From Clostridiales bacterium (GTDB taxonomy: Bacteria > Bacillota > Clostridia > Christensenellales > Christensenellaceae): a stretch of DNA of 5,227 bases. Shown one piece after another: positions 1 through 5,227 of this stretch (within the stretch, counting starts at the first letter, position 1; every line of letters begins with the position of its first letter). The stretch is from NCBI GenBank assembly GCA_003510345.1, contig DOMW01000190.1, positions 1 through 5,227 of the forward strand. The letters run 5' to 3'. Position numbers and translations under genes: made by a program. The notes below the pieces were generated by a model. It was not told where the DNA came from. It did no database searches and saw only the letters and a list, made by a program, of their open reading frames with translations.

Positions 1-111
1 TATACGAAGGAAAAGTTTGCGCAAGACTATAAGGATGTGGAACGGTTCGCGCGCGCGGAAGGCCTCACAGCCCACGCGAGGAGCGCGGCTATCCGCTTTG
101 AAAAGGAGTAA
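1..111 (+). CDS. hisD: Histidinol dehydrogenase, C-terminal end only (cut by window edge)
   Basis: Frame 1 is open from base 1 to the TAA at 109-111 and gives 36 residues, starting YTKEKFAQDYKDVERFARAE. HisD carries out the last two steps of histidine synthesis in the cytoplasm, oxidising L-histidinol to L-histidinal and then to L-histidine with two NAD+. The visible tail matches the family's C-terminal pattern of a charged helix, then AEGLTAH, then a short strand ending IRFEKE. The His encoded at 73-75, in LTAH, aligns with the His of the E. coli enzyme (His419) that binds the zinc of the partner subunit. This identification rests on family knowledge of a short segment. The gene is partial only because the window starts inside it. 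Its stop lies 5 bases before the hisB ATG, and the hisB ribosome-binding site lies in its last codons, so the two are one transcription unit. Confidence 0.88.
   Translation, partial: YTKEKFAQDYKDVERFARAEGLTAHARSAAIRFEKE
103..108 (+). promoter_or_regulatory. Ribosome-binding site of hisB, inside the end of hisD
   Basis: AAGGAG stands 8 bases before the hisB ATG at 117. It lies within the last codons of hisD, directly before the hisD TAA. Ribosomes finishing hisD would pass over it, which suits coupled translation. It supports 117 as the hisB start. Confidence 0.8.
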
Positions 112-116
112 ACAAT

Positions 117-701
117 ATGCGTTCGGCTACGCTGGAACGGAACACATTTGAAACAAAGATCAAAGGTACGCTGAACCTGGACGGCAGCGGGCAGGGCGAA
201 GTGAATACGGGTGTCGGTTTTTTCGACCACATGCTGGCGCTTTTCAAAAAACACGCGCAGTTTGACCTCGACCTTACCTGCGAGGGCGACCTCGCGGTGG
301 ACGCGCACCACACGGTGGAGGACTGCGGCATCGTGCTGGGGCAGGCCCTGAAAGAGGCGCTGGGCGGCAAAGAAAGCATCCGCCGGTACAGTACGCAGTT
401 TGTGCCTATGGATGAAGCGCTGGTGATGGTGAGCCTGGATATCAGCGGCAGGCCGTTTCTCTCCTACAACATGGACCTCGCGAAAACGAAAACGGGCGAT
501 TTTGACACCGAGCTGTGCGAGGAATTTTTCCGCGCGCTTGCAATGAACGCGGGGGTCACGCTGCACATAAACCAGCAATACGGCAAAAACACGCACCATA
601 TCATCGAGGCGGCCTTTAAGGCGCTGGGGCGCGCGCTCCGGGAAGCGGCGTCCATCGACAAAAGCACCGCCGGCGTGATGTCTACCAAGGGGATGCTATG
701 A
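117..701 (+). CDS. hisB: Imidazoleglycerol-phosphate dehydratase
   Basis: This 194-residue cytoplasmic enzyme removes water from imidazole glycerol phosphate to give imidazole acetol phosphate. Its length is that of the monofunctional dehydratase, with no phosphatase domain fused as in E. coli HisB. Visible family landmarks are GFFDHML at about 34-40, the metal-binding HHTVE at 64-68, PMDEAL at about 97-102, and the second metal-binding HHIIE at 160-164 within a GKNTHHIIEAAFKALGRAL stretch. The protein ends in the usual STKG tail. The two HHxxE motifs carry the Mn-binding His and Glu residues of the family, and both are intact. The start is fixed by AAGGAG 8 bases upstream and by the typical N-terminal opening (R-x-T-x-E-T). 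The stop overlaps the hisH start as ATGA. Since no phosphatase is fused, histidinol phosphate must be dephosphorylated by a separate enzyme not seen here. Confidence 0.98.
   Translation: MRSATLERNTFETKIKGTLNLDGSGQGEVNTGVGFFDHMLALFKKHAQFDLDLTCEGDLAVDAHHTVEDCGIVLGQALKEALGGKESIRRYSTQFVPMDEALVMVSLDISGRPFLSYNMDLAKTKTGDFDTELCEEFFRALAMNAGVTLHINQQYGKNTHHIIEAAFKALGRALREAASIDKSTAGVMSTKGML
687..693 (+). promoter_or_regulatory. Ribosome-binding site of hisH, inside hisB
   Basis: AAGGGGA lies 4 bases before the hisH ATG at 698, within the last codons of hisB. The spacing is slightly short, but with the ATGA stop/start overlap it fits translational coupling of hisB and hisH. Confidence 0.55.
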
Positions 702-1297
702 TCGCGGTGATCGACTACGGCATGGGCAACCTAAGAAGCGTGCAAAAGGCGTTTGAGTTTTTGGGGTTTGACGCGCGTTTTTCAGCGGACGGTAAACTGC
801 TAAAAGACGCGTCGCACATTGTATTACCCGGCGTGGGCGCCATTGCGGACGCGGTGCGGCGGCTCAAAGAGCACGGGCTTGATGGCGATATAAAAGCGCA
901 GGTGCGTGCGGGCAAACCATTTTTGGGCATATGCTTGGGGATGCAGTTATTGTTTGACAAAAGCTACGAGAACGGCGAATACGATTGCCTTGGGCTTATA
1001 GAAGGCACGGTGCGCCCCTTTGCCCCCCCGGCAGGTCAAAACCTGAAGATACCGCACATGGGCTGGAACCTTGTGAAAGCCGCGCGCGGCGGGCTGCTGG
1101 AAGGCGGGCAATATATGTATTTTGTGCATTCCTACCACGCGGCGGGCGTGCCCCGCGAAAACGTGATCGCCACATGCGATTACGGGTATGAATTTACCTG
1201 CGGCGTGCAAAAAGGCAATGTGTACGGGCTGCAATTTCACCCGGAAAAAAGCGGGGACGCGGGGCTTGAGATTTTACGCAAATTCGCGTCCATATAA
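698..1297 (+). CDS. hisH: Imidazole glycerol phosphate synthase, glutamine amidotransferase subunit
   Basis: HisH is the class I (triad) glutaminase of IGP synthase. It hydrolyses glutamine and passes ammonia through the HisF barrel. The 199-residue length is normal. The protein opens with IAVIDYGMGNLRSV, typical of the family. PGVG at 44-47 is the oxyanion-strand motif. The nucleophile is Cys79 in GICLGMQLLF, and the other two triad residues are His181 and Glu183 in LQFHPEKS. An HMGWN segment is at about 120-124 and FVHSYH at 142-147, both common in HisH. The start overlaps the hisB stop (ATGA). The hisF gene encoding its partner lies two genes downstream in the same operon, so both subunits come from one transcript. 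All catalytic residues I can check are present, so the enzyme should be active. Confidence 0.98.
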   Translation: MIAVIDYGMGNLRSVQKAFEFLGFDARFSADGKLLKDASHIVLPGVGAIADAVRRLKEHGLDGDIKAQVRAGKPFLGICLGMQLLFDKSYENGEYDCLGLIEGTVRPFAPPAGQNLKIPHMGWNLVKAARGGLLEGGQYMYFVHSYHAAGVPRENVIATCDYGYEFTCGVQKGNVYGLQFHPEKSGDAGLEILRKFASI

Positions 1298-1311
1298 TAC
1301 GATTAATCATT

Positions 1312-1318
1312 GGGAGGT
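1312..1318 (+). promoter_or_regulatory. Ribosome-binding site of hisA
   Basis: GGGAGGT is a near-consensus Shine-Dalgarno site 5 bases before the hisA ATG at 1324. It lies in the 26-base gap after hisH, the largest gap between his genes here. It lets hisA be initiated independently of hisH and fixes the start codon. Confidence 0.8.
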
Positions 1319-1323
1319 TTAAC

Positions 1324-2037
1324 ATGAAATTATATCCGGCAATCGATATCAAGGGCGGCAGGTGTGTGCGCCTTACGCAGGGCTTGTGGGAGACGGCGAC
1401 CGATTACGGCGACCCGATTGAGATGGCGGCGCGCTGGCAGGCGGACGGCGCGAATTTCCTGCATGTGATCGACCTGGACGCGGCGTTTTCCGGCGAATTT
1501 GCCAATCACGACGTGATCGCCAAATTGGTGCAATCCGTGAAGATCCCCGTGCAGGTGGGCGGCGGTGTGCGCACAAAAGAGGATATCCGTATGCGGCTGG
1601 ACGACATCGGTATTTCGCGCGTGATATTGGGGACGGTGGCGATTAAGCAGCCCGAACTGCTGGAATGGGCGCTTGCCCAGTACGGCGACCGGATCGCCGT
1701 CGCGATCGACGCGAAAAACGGCATGGTGGCCATAAAAGGCTGGGTAAACGCCACCGAGGTAGACGCCGCCGATTTCGCCGTGCAAATGCGCAATAAGGGC
1801 GTGAGCACGGTGATCTACACCGATATAACCAAGGACGGCATGATGCAGGGGCCCAACCTTGAGCAAACGGAGCGCATCGTAAAGAGCACCTGGATGAACC
1901 TCATTGCCTCGGGCGGCATCAGCACGCTGGAGGATATCAAAAATGTACGCGGAACGGGGGCGAGCGGCTGCGTGATCGGCACCGCCCTGTATGACGGCGC
2001 GTTTTCCTTGCCGGAAGCGACGCTGGCTGCGAAGTGA
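1324..2037 (+). CDS. hisA: ProFAR isomerase (HisA)
   Basis: HisA is a (beta/alpha)8-barrel that isomerises N'-[(5'-phosphoribosyl)formimino]-AICAR ribotide (ProFAR) to PRFAR by an Amadori rearrangement, supplying the substrate of HisH-HisF. It has 237 residues, within the family range. The protein starts MKLYPAIDIKGG, where Asp8 is the first catalytic acid. VQVGGGVRTKEDI at about 76-88 is the first-half phosphate-binding turn. Asp129 in VAIDAKNG is the second catalytic acid, followed by GW at 139-140. YTDITKDGMMQGPN at 165-178 carries the conserved Thr166 region. IASGGISTLEDI in the second half mirrors the GGGVRTKEDI segment, as expected for an ancient half-barrel duplication. The first loop reads QGLWETATDYG rather than the common QGDxxxxTxY pattern, a modest deviation. 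A strong ribosome-binding site precedes it. Its stop lies 20 bases before the preferred hisF ATG. Confidence 0.98.
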   Translation: MKLYPAIDIKGGRCVRLTQGLWETATDYGDPIEMAARWQADGANFLHVIDLDAAFSGEFANHDVIAKLVQSVKIPVQVGGGVRTKEDIRMRLDDIGISRVILGTVAIKQPELLEWALAQYGDRIAVAIDAKNGMVAIKGWVNATEVDAADFAVQMRNKGVSTVIYTDITKDGMMQGPNLEQTERIVKSTWMNLIASGGISTLEDIKNVRGTGASGCVIGTALYDGAFSLPEATLAAK

Positions 2038-2045
2038 AAGCGCAT

Positions 2046-2052
2046 GAGGGTG
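2046..2052 (+). promoter_or_regulatory. Ribosome-binding site that decides the hisF start
   Basis: GAGGGTG begins 12 bases before the ATG at 2058, with its GAGGG core 7 bases from that codon. The reading frame can be extended to a GTG at 2034 that overlaps the hisA stop, but that codon has no good site before it and would add eight residues foreign to HisF. The site therefore supports 2058. Confidence 0.65.
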
Positions 2053-2057
2053 AAAAG

Positions 2058-2819
2058 ATGCTGACCAGAAGGGTAATCCCCTGCCTTGACGTGCATGAGG
2101 GCCGGGTGGTAAAGGGCGTAAACTTCGTGAATCTAAAGGACGCGGGCGACCCGGTGGAAATCGCGCGGGAATACAACCGGCAGGGCGCGGACGAGCTGGT
2201 GTTTTTAGATATCACCGCTTCTTCGGACGGGCGGGGTATCATGCGGGATGTGGTGGCGCGCACAGCCGAGCAGGTGTTTATCCCGCTCACGGTGGGCGGC
2301 GGAATCCGGGAGCTTGAGGACTTCCGGCGCATTTTAAAGTGCGGCGCGGATAAGATATCCGTCAATTCGGCGGCTATCAAAAACCCCGGGCTGATCAACG
2401 AAGCGGCGGATAAATTCGGTTCGCAGTGCGTGGTTGTGGCGATCGACGCGAAACGCGCGCCAAACGGAGCGTTTGAGGTGTTTTTAAACGGCGGGCGCGT
2501 GAACACCGGGCTTAATGCGGTTGCGTGGGCCGTTGAAGCCGTGGGGCGCGGCGCGGGCGAGCTATTGCTCACAAGCATGGACGCGGACGGCACAAAAGCC
2601 GGTTATGATATTGAGCTGACAGCCAAAATCACAGCCGCCGTGAACGTGCCCGTCATCGCTTCGGGCGGCGCGGGCGCGCTTTCCCATTTTGCCGACGTAG
2701 TGGAAAAGGCGGACGCGAGCGCGGTGCTCGCGGCGTCGCTGTTCCATTACAGGGAGCTTACGATCAGGCAGGTAAAAGAATATATGAAAGGGCGGGGCAT
2801 CCCCGTTCGGATGGCGTAA
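2058..2819 (+). CDS. hisF: Imidazole glycerol phosphate synthase, cyclase subunit
   Basis: HisF is the (beta/alpha)8-barrel synthase subunit. It takes PRFAR and ammonia from HisH and yields imidazole glycerol phosphate and AICAR, the latter feeding purine synthesis. I chose ATG 2058, giving 253 residues starting MLTRRVIPCLDV, the family's typical N-terminus. A GTG at 2034 would add eight atypical residues. The catalytic aspartates are Asp11 (PCLDV) and Asp130 (VAIDAKR). The ammonia-gate residues known from the Thermotoga enzyme are all present: Arg5, Glu46, Lys99 and Glu168, the last shifted by one by a single extra residue. TVGGGIRELEDF at about 78-89 and ASGGAG near 220-230 are the phosphate-binding turns. 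TSMDADGTKAGYD at 172-184 has Ala where Arg is common (MDRDGT), a small change that leaves both flanking Asp intact. The stop is one base before hisIE. Confidence 0.97.
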   Translation: MLTRRVIPCLDVHEGRVVKGVNFVNLKDAGDPVEIAREYNRQGADELVFLDITASSDGRGIMRDVVARTAEQVFIPLTVGGGIRELEDFRRILKCGADKISVNSAAIKNPGLINEAADKFGSQCVVVAIDAKRAPNGAFEVFLNGGRVNTGLNAVAWAVEAVGRGAGELLLTSMDADGTKAGYDIELTAKITAAVNVPVIASGGAGALSHFADVVEKADASAVLAASLFHYRELTIRQVKEYMKGRGIPVRMA

Positions 2820-2820
2820 T

Positions 2821-3444
2821 ATGAATGAAGAGTTGATGGGTAAAGTAAAGTACGACGCGAACGGGCTTGTGCCCGCGATCGCGCAGGACGCGCGCACGGG
2901 AACCGTGCTGATGCAGGCGTATATGAACAAAGAATCCCTCGGGCTAACGCTGGAGACGGGCTGCGCGACATACTATTCGCGCTCGCGCAAGCAGCTTTGG
3001 ACAAAGGGTGAAACGTCCGGCCATGTGCAAAAGGTCGTCAGCCTATCGCTGGACTGCGATTATGACTGCGTACTTTTGCAGGTAGAGCAAACCGGCCCGG
3101 CCTGCCATACGGGGGCGCGGTCATGCTTTTTCAACTCGGCGCCCGGCCCGGAGGCGCAGGCGAACGCTTCCCTGCTGTACGATCTGTACGACTTAATCGC
3201 GGGCAGGAAAGAAAACCCGGTAGAGGGTTCGTACACGAATTACCTCTTTGAAAAAGGCATAGACAAAATACTGAAAAAAATTGGCGAAGAGAGCGCGGAG
3301 GTTATCATCGCCTCCAAAAACGAGGGAACGGACGAGCTTCGGTACGAGGCGGCCGACCTCCTCTATCATTTGCTGGTGCTGATGAACGAGAAAGGGCTTT
3401 CGCTTGACGAACTGTTTGCCGAGCTGCAAAAGCGCCGAAAATGA
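2821..3444 (+). CDS. hisIE: Bifunctional phosphoribosyl-AMP cyclohydrolase / phosphoribosyl-ATP pyrophosphatase
   Basis: This is a 207-residue fusion of two early histidine enzymes. Residues 1 to about 108 are the cyclohydrolase (HisI), which opens the adenine ring of phosphoribosyl-AMP. Its marks are MNKESL, YYSRSRKQLWTKGETSG at 51-67, the metal-binding D78-C79-D80-Y81-D82, and ACHTG with Cys95 plus SCFF with Cys102. Cys79, Cys95 and Cys102 are the family's zinc ligands. Residues about 115-205 are the all-helical, MazG-like pyrophosphatase (HisE), which turns phosphoribosyl-ATP into phosphoribosyl-AMP. It shows KIGEESAEVIIA at 153-164 and EAADLLYHLLVLM at 176-188, with the acidic Mg-binding residues intact. 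ATG 2821 follows the hisF stop by one base but lacks a clear ribosome-binding site. An in-frame ATG at 2836 (Met6) is possible and would also suit the family length. The stop overlaps hemW by ATGA. Confidence 0.97.
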   Translation: MNEELMGKVKYDANGLVPAIAQDARTGTVLMQAYMNKESLGLTLETGCATYYSRSRKQLWTKGETSGHVQKVVSLSLDCDYDCVLLQVEQTGPACHTGARSCFFNSAPGPEAQANASLLYDLYDLIAGRKENPVEGSYTNYLFEKGIDKILKKIGEESAEVIIASKNEGTDELRYEAADLLYHLLVLMNEKGLSLDELFAELQKRRK

Positions 3445-4580
3445 TGCTGGGAATCTATATCCACATACCGTTTTGCGTAAAGAAATGCGGCTACTGCGAT
3501 TTTGTTTCCGTCACGGATACCAAGCTGGCGGAAGCGTATTTCAGTGCGCTTGACAAGGAAATAGCGCTGAGCGCGAAGCTGCACCCGGATCGCGTGGACA
3601 CTGTGTTTCTGGGCGGCGGCACACCCAGCCTGCCGGATGAAAAATACATCGCGGGGCTGCTTTCCCGGCTGCGCGCGCACTACGCTGTTTGCGAAGACGC
3701 GGAGGTCACGCTGGAGGGCAACCCGTGCACCTTCACGCCGGAAAAACTCGCGGCGTACAGGCGGCATGGTGTAAACAGGCTGAGCATAGGTTTTCAGGCC
3801 GCGCAGGATGAGCTGCTCTCACTGCTGGGGCGGCGGCACACGGCCGCGCAGTTTGACGAAGCGTATGACATGGCCCGCGCCGCCGGGTTTGAAACTATTA
3901 ATGTGGACGTTATTTACGCGATACCCGGGCAAACTATGCGGCAATGGGAGGACACGCTTCATCATGTGCTGTATAAAAAACCCGAGCATATTTCCGCCTA
4001 CGCGCTGAAAATCGAGGATGGAACGCCCCTGGCCGGCAGTATACGGCGGGGCGAGATCGCGCCCGCCTCAAGCGATATGGACGCGGATATGTATGGCATG
4101 GCGCAGGGGATGCTCGCGGAAAAGGGCTATATCAACTACGAAGTGTCAAATTTCGCGTTGTGGGACAGGGAATGCAGGCACAACCTCAAGTATTGGAACC
4201 TTGGGAACTATCTGGGGCTGGGCGTTTCCGCGCATTCCAATATCGGGAACCTGCGGTTTGCCAATACGGACGACATCGCGGCGTATATCAACAACCTGAA
4301 AGGCGGGGGGCTTCGGTACGCGTCGTCCCAACTGATCGACGAAAGCGAACGGAAATTTGAATACATTATGCTGAAAATGCGCCTGAAACAAGGAATCGCC
4401 TACCGGGAATACTTTGATTTGTTTGGGGAGCAGTTTGAAAAAGGGCGCGCGCGGCAGATAGAAAAGGCCATGAAGTACGGCCTGGTGTACATGGATGAAC
4501 GGGGCGTTCGCCCCACGGCGAAAGGGTTCGCGCTGCAAAGCACGCTTGTGCATGTGCTGACGGAAAAAGAGGGCGCGTGA
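3441..4580 (+). CDS. hemW: HemW-like radical SAM heme chaperone
   Basis: This 379-residue cytoplasmic protein belongs to the HemN/HemW radical SAM group. The 4Fe-4S cluster motif is Cys12-x3-Cys16-x2-Cys19 in HIPFCVKKCGYCDF. The residues after Cys19 are Asp-Phe, so the fourth cysteine typical of HemN (CxxxCxxCxC) is missing. This favours HemW over a true coproporphyrinogen III dehydrogenase. Other landmarks are FLGGGTPS at 56-63 (SAM binding), EGNP at 92-95, GFQ at 117-119, IPGQT at 161-165, and HNLKYW at 247-252, the HNxxYW motif tied to heme binding in HemW/RSAD1 proteins. About 100 C-terminal residues form the HemN_C-type domain. Length matches E. coli HemW (about 378). The start overlaps the hisIE stop. 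A second ATG at 3444 directly follows and would give MLGIYIHIPFC, equally typical. No clear ribosome-binding site is present, so translation is probably coupled to hisIE. HemW delivers heme to target proteins; which targets exist here is unknown. Confidence 0.9.
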   Translation: MMLGIYIHIPFCVKKCGYCDFVSVTDTKLAEAYFSALDKEIALSAKLHPDRVDTVFLGGGTPSLPDEKYIAGLLSRLRAHYAVCEDAEVTLEGNPCTFTPEKLAAYRRHGVNRLSIGFQAAQDELLSLLGRRHTAAQFDEAYDMARAAGFETINVDVIYAIPGQTMRQWEDTLHHVLYKKPEHISAYALKIEDGTPLAGSIRRGEIAPASSDMDADMYGMAQGMLAEKGYINYEVSNFALWDRECRHNLKYWNLGNYLGLGVSAHSNIGNLRFANTDDIAAYINNLKGGGLRYASSQLIDESERKFEYIMLKMRLKQGIAYREYFDLFGEQFEKGRARQIEKAMKYGLVYMDERGVRPTAKGFALQSTLVHVLTEKEGA

Positions 4581-4582
4581 GC

Positions 4583-4590
4583 GGAGGGGA
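4583..4590 (+). promoter_or_regulatory. Ribosome-binding site of the HEAT-like gene
   Basis: GGAGGGGA lies 8 bases before the ATG at 4599, in the 18-base gap after hemW. It is one of the strongest sites in the window and supports this small downstream frame as a real, translated gene. Confidence 0.75.
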
Positions 4591-4598
4591 GATTTGTT

Positions 4599-5129
4599 AT
4601 GGATCTGCTGGGTTTGCTGAACAATAAGGCGGCGAAATCTACTGAGAAACGCGCGGAAATAGCCGAAGCCCTGCGCGCGCGGCATATCACGATAAAAGAA
4701 ATCCAACCGCTAAAGGCGGCGCTGGACGATAAAAAAATGGCTTTGGTTCTTGAAGCGATGGAAGCCGTTTCAAATAAAAATCCCGAGATCGCTGATCTGG
4801 AATGGCTGCATTTCGCGCGGGATTTCATTTTGTCAAAATCAAACAGCGCGAAGCGGGAGGCCTCGCGGGTCGTCGGCAACATCGCGCGCCTGTTCCCGGA
4901 TGATTTGCGCGTTGCGGTACAGTATTTGCTGGAGAACACGGGCGACGGCGGCACGGTTGTCCGCTGGGGCAGCGCCTATGCGCTGGCAAGAATTATTCAG
5001 ATCCCCGCGTATGCCAACAGTGAATTGTATGACACCCTAACGGGATTATGTGAACAGGAACAGGAAAACGGTGTAAAAAACCAATTGCTGAATGGGTTGA
5101 AGAAGGCTAAGAAGGTTAGAACCCTGTAG
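4599..5129 (+). CDS. HEAT-repeat-like protein of unknown function
   Basis: I do not recognise a named family with a known role. The 176-residue protein has no signal peptide and no membrane segment, and is predicted cytoplasmic. By eye it is almost entirely helical, with about four helix pairs: residues about 34-59, 67-99, 102-135 and 142-172. Each second helix follows a short polar turn and has small and hydrophobic residues at regular spacing (AKREASRVVGNIARLF, VRWGSAYALARII, VKNQLLNGLKKAKK), as in HEAT or alpha-alpha superhelical scaffold proteins. VRWGSAYALARI is the best HEAT-like unit. The C-terminus is basic (KKAKKVRTL). Such folds usually bind proteins or nucleic acid, but no active site is visible. 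The strong ribosome-binding site, matching codon character and 18-base spacing place it as the last gene of the hemW transcript. A role linked to HemW or to histidine synthesis would be a guess from position only. Confidence 0.85.
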   Translation: MDLLGLLNNKAAKSTEKRAEIAEALRARHITIKEIQPLKAALDDKKMALVLEAMEAVSNKNPEIADLEWLHFARDFILSKSNSAKREASRVVGNIARLFPDDLRVAVQYLLENTGDGGTVVRWGSAYALARIIQIPAYANSELYDTLTGLCEQEQENGVKNQLLNGLKKAKKVRTL

Positions 5130-5227
5130 TGCATTGCTTAGGCATGTCCATCCAAATACGAACCCGTATTTTATTGTGTAAATATCTTGCGTTTGCTTTT
5201 GGGTATTCCTCTGTGGTCAAGGAGCCT
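5130..5227. other. Non-coding AT-richer tail, probable end of the operon
   Basis: The 98 bases after the HEAT-like gene hold no frame with coding character on either strand and are clearly richer in A and T than the genes. They contain the hairpin at 5154-5171 and, at the extreme end, AAGGAG at 5219-5224. The latter could be the ribosome-binding site of a gene starting just outside the window, but no start codon is visible to test this. I see no convincing promoter or RNA gene. Confidence 0.6.
5154..5175 (+). terminator. Weak hairpin, possible intrinsic terminator
   Basis: AAATACG (5154-5160) and CGTATTT (5165-5171) form a perfect 7-bp stem around the four-base loop AACC, followed by TATT. 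The stem starts 25 bases after the stop of the last gene, where a terminator would be expected. It has only two G-C pairs and the U-tract is interrupted, so it is weak for a rho-independent terminator and could be chance. Confidence 0.35.

Noticed and set aside
27..599. Open frame of 190 codons on the - strand opposite hisB
   Set aside because: It is rich in Arg, His, Val and Phe, has no recognisable domain, and is fully antisense to hisB. It is a shadow of codon bias.
1298..1323. The hisH-hisA gap as an internal promoter or operator
   Set aside because: Only 26 bases are present and they are accounted for by the hisA ribosome-binding site. No paired -35/-10 boxes fit within the gap.
2034..2057. 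GTG at 2034 as the hisF start, overlapping the hisA stop
   Set aside because: It lacks a ribosome-binding site and would add MKAHEGEK, which HisF proteins do not have. ATG 2058 has a site and gives the standard N-terminus.
1700..2456. Near-identical 15-base stretch GCGATCGACGCGAAA in hisA (about 1702) and hisF (about 2440) as a possible repeat element
   Set aside because: Both encode the AIDAK strand that carries the catalytic Asp (Asp129 and Asp130). The match reflects the shared ancestry and active site of HisA and HisF, not a mobile or regulatory repeat.
1937..2593. Long open frame of 218 codons on the - strand across the hisA/hisF junction
   Set aside because: It lies opposite two certain genes. 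Its translation is rich in Ser, Pro, Thr and Arg without any motif, as expected from the reverse reading of GC-biased codons, and it has no supported start.
3441..4580. Annotation as oxygen-independent coproporphyrinogen III oxidase (HemN)
   Set aside because: The cluster motif is CxxxCxxC followed by Asp-Phe without the fourth HemN cysteine, the length is near 380 rather than about 450 residues, and the HNxxYW motif is present. These point to HemW.
4146..4954. Two overlapping - strand open frames of about 185 codons across the end of hemW and the HEAT-like gene
   Set aside because: Both are antisense to well-supported genes, show no motif, and overlap each other in different frames, which is typical of GC-rich shadows.

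Overview
This window is one tightly packed, single-strand (+) block of genes from a GC-rich bacterial chromosome. Most of it is the distal half of a histidine biosynthesis operon. Protein sequence style, Shine-Dalgarno-led starts, the fused HisIE and an anaerobe-type radical SAM protein suggest a GC-rich member of the Firmicutes/Clostridia. That assignment is inference from sequence character, not a database match. I see no insertion sequence, integrase, phage gene, CRISPR array, tRNA or rRNA.

Layout: bases 1-111 are the last 36 codons of hisD (histidinol dehydrogenase), cut by the window edge. Then follow hisB (117-701), hisH (698-1297), hisA (1324-2037), hisF (2058-2819) and a fused hisIE (2821-3444). 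hemW, a heme-chaperone-type radical SAM protein (3441-4580), overlaps the end of hisIE. A small HEAT-repeat-like protein of unknown function follows (4599-5129). The last 98 bases are visibly more AT-rich, hold no gene, and contain a weak hairpin (5154-5171) that may end the transcript.

How the genes work together: HisIE performs two early steps, pyrophosphate removal from phosphoribosyl-ATP and opening of the adenine ring of phosphoribosyl-AMP. HisA isomerises ProFAR to PRFAR. HisH releases ammonia from glutamine and HisF uses it to cleave PRFAR into imidazole glycerol phosphate and AICAR. HisB dehydrates imidazole glycerol phosphate to imidazole acetol phosphate, and HisD makes the final two oxidations to histidine. 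hisG, the aminotransferase hisC and a histidinol-phosphatase are not visible. hisC is not between hisD and hisB, so these genes must lie upstream of the window or elsewhere. Catalytic residues that can be checked by eye are intact in every his gene.

The least ordinary part is the tail: hemW is joined to hisIE by an ATGA stop/start overlap, and an uncharacterised HEAT-like protein follows 18 bases after hemW. I found no convincing evidence of a new defence, mobile or regulatory system.
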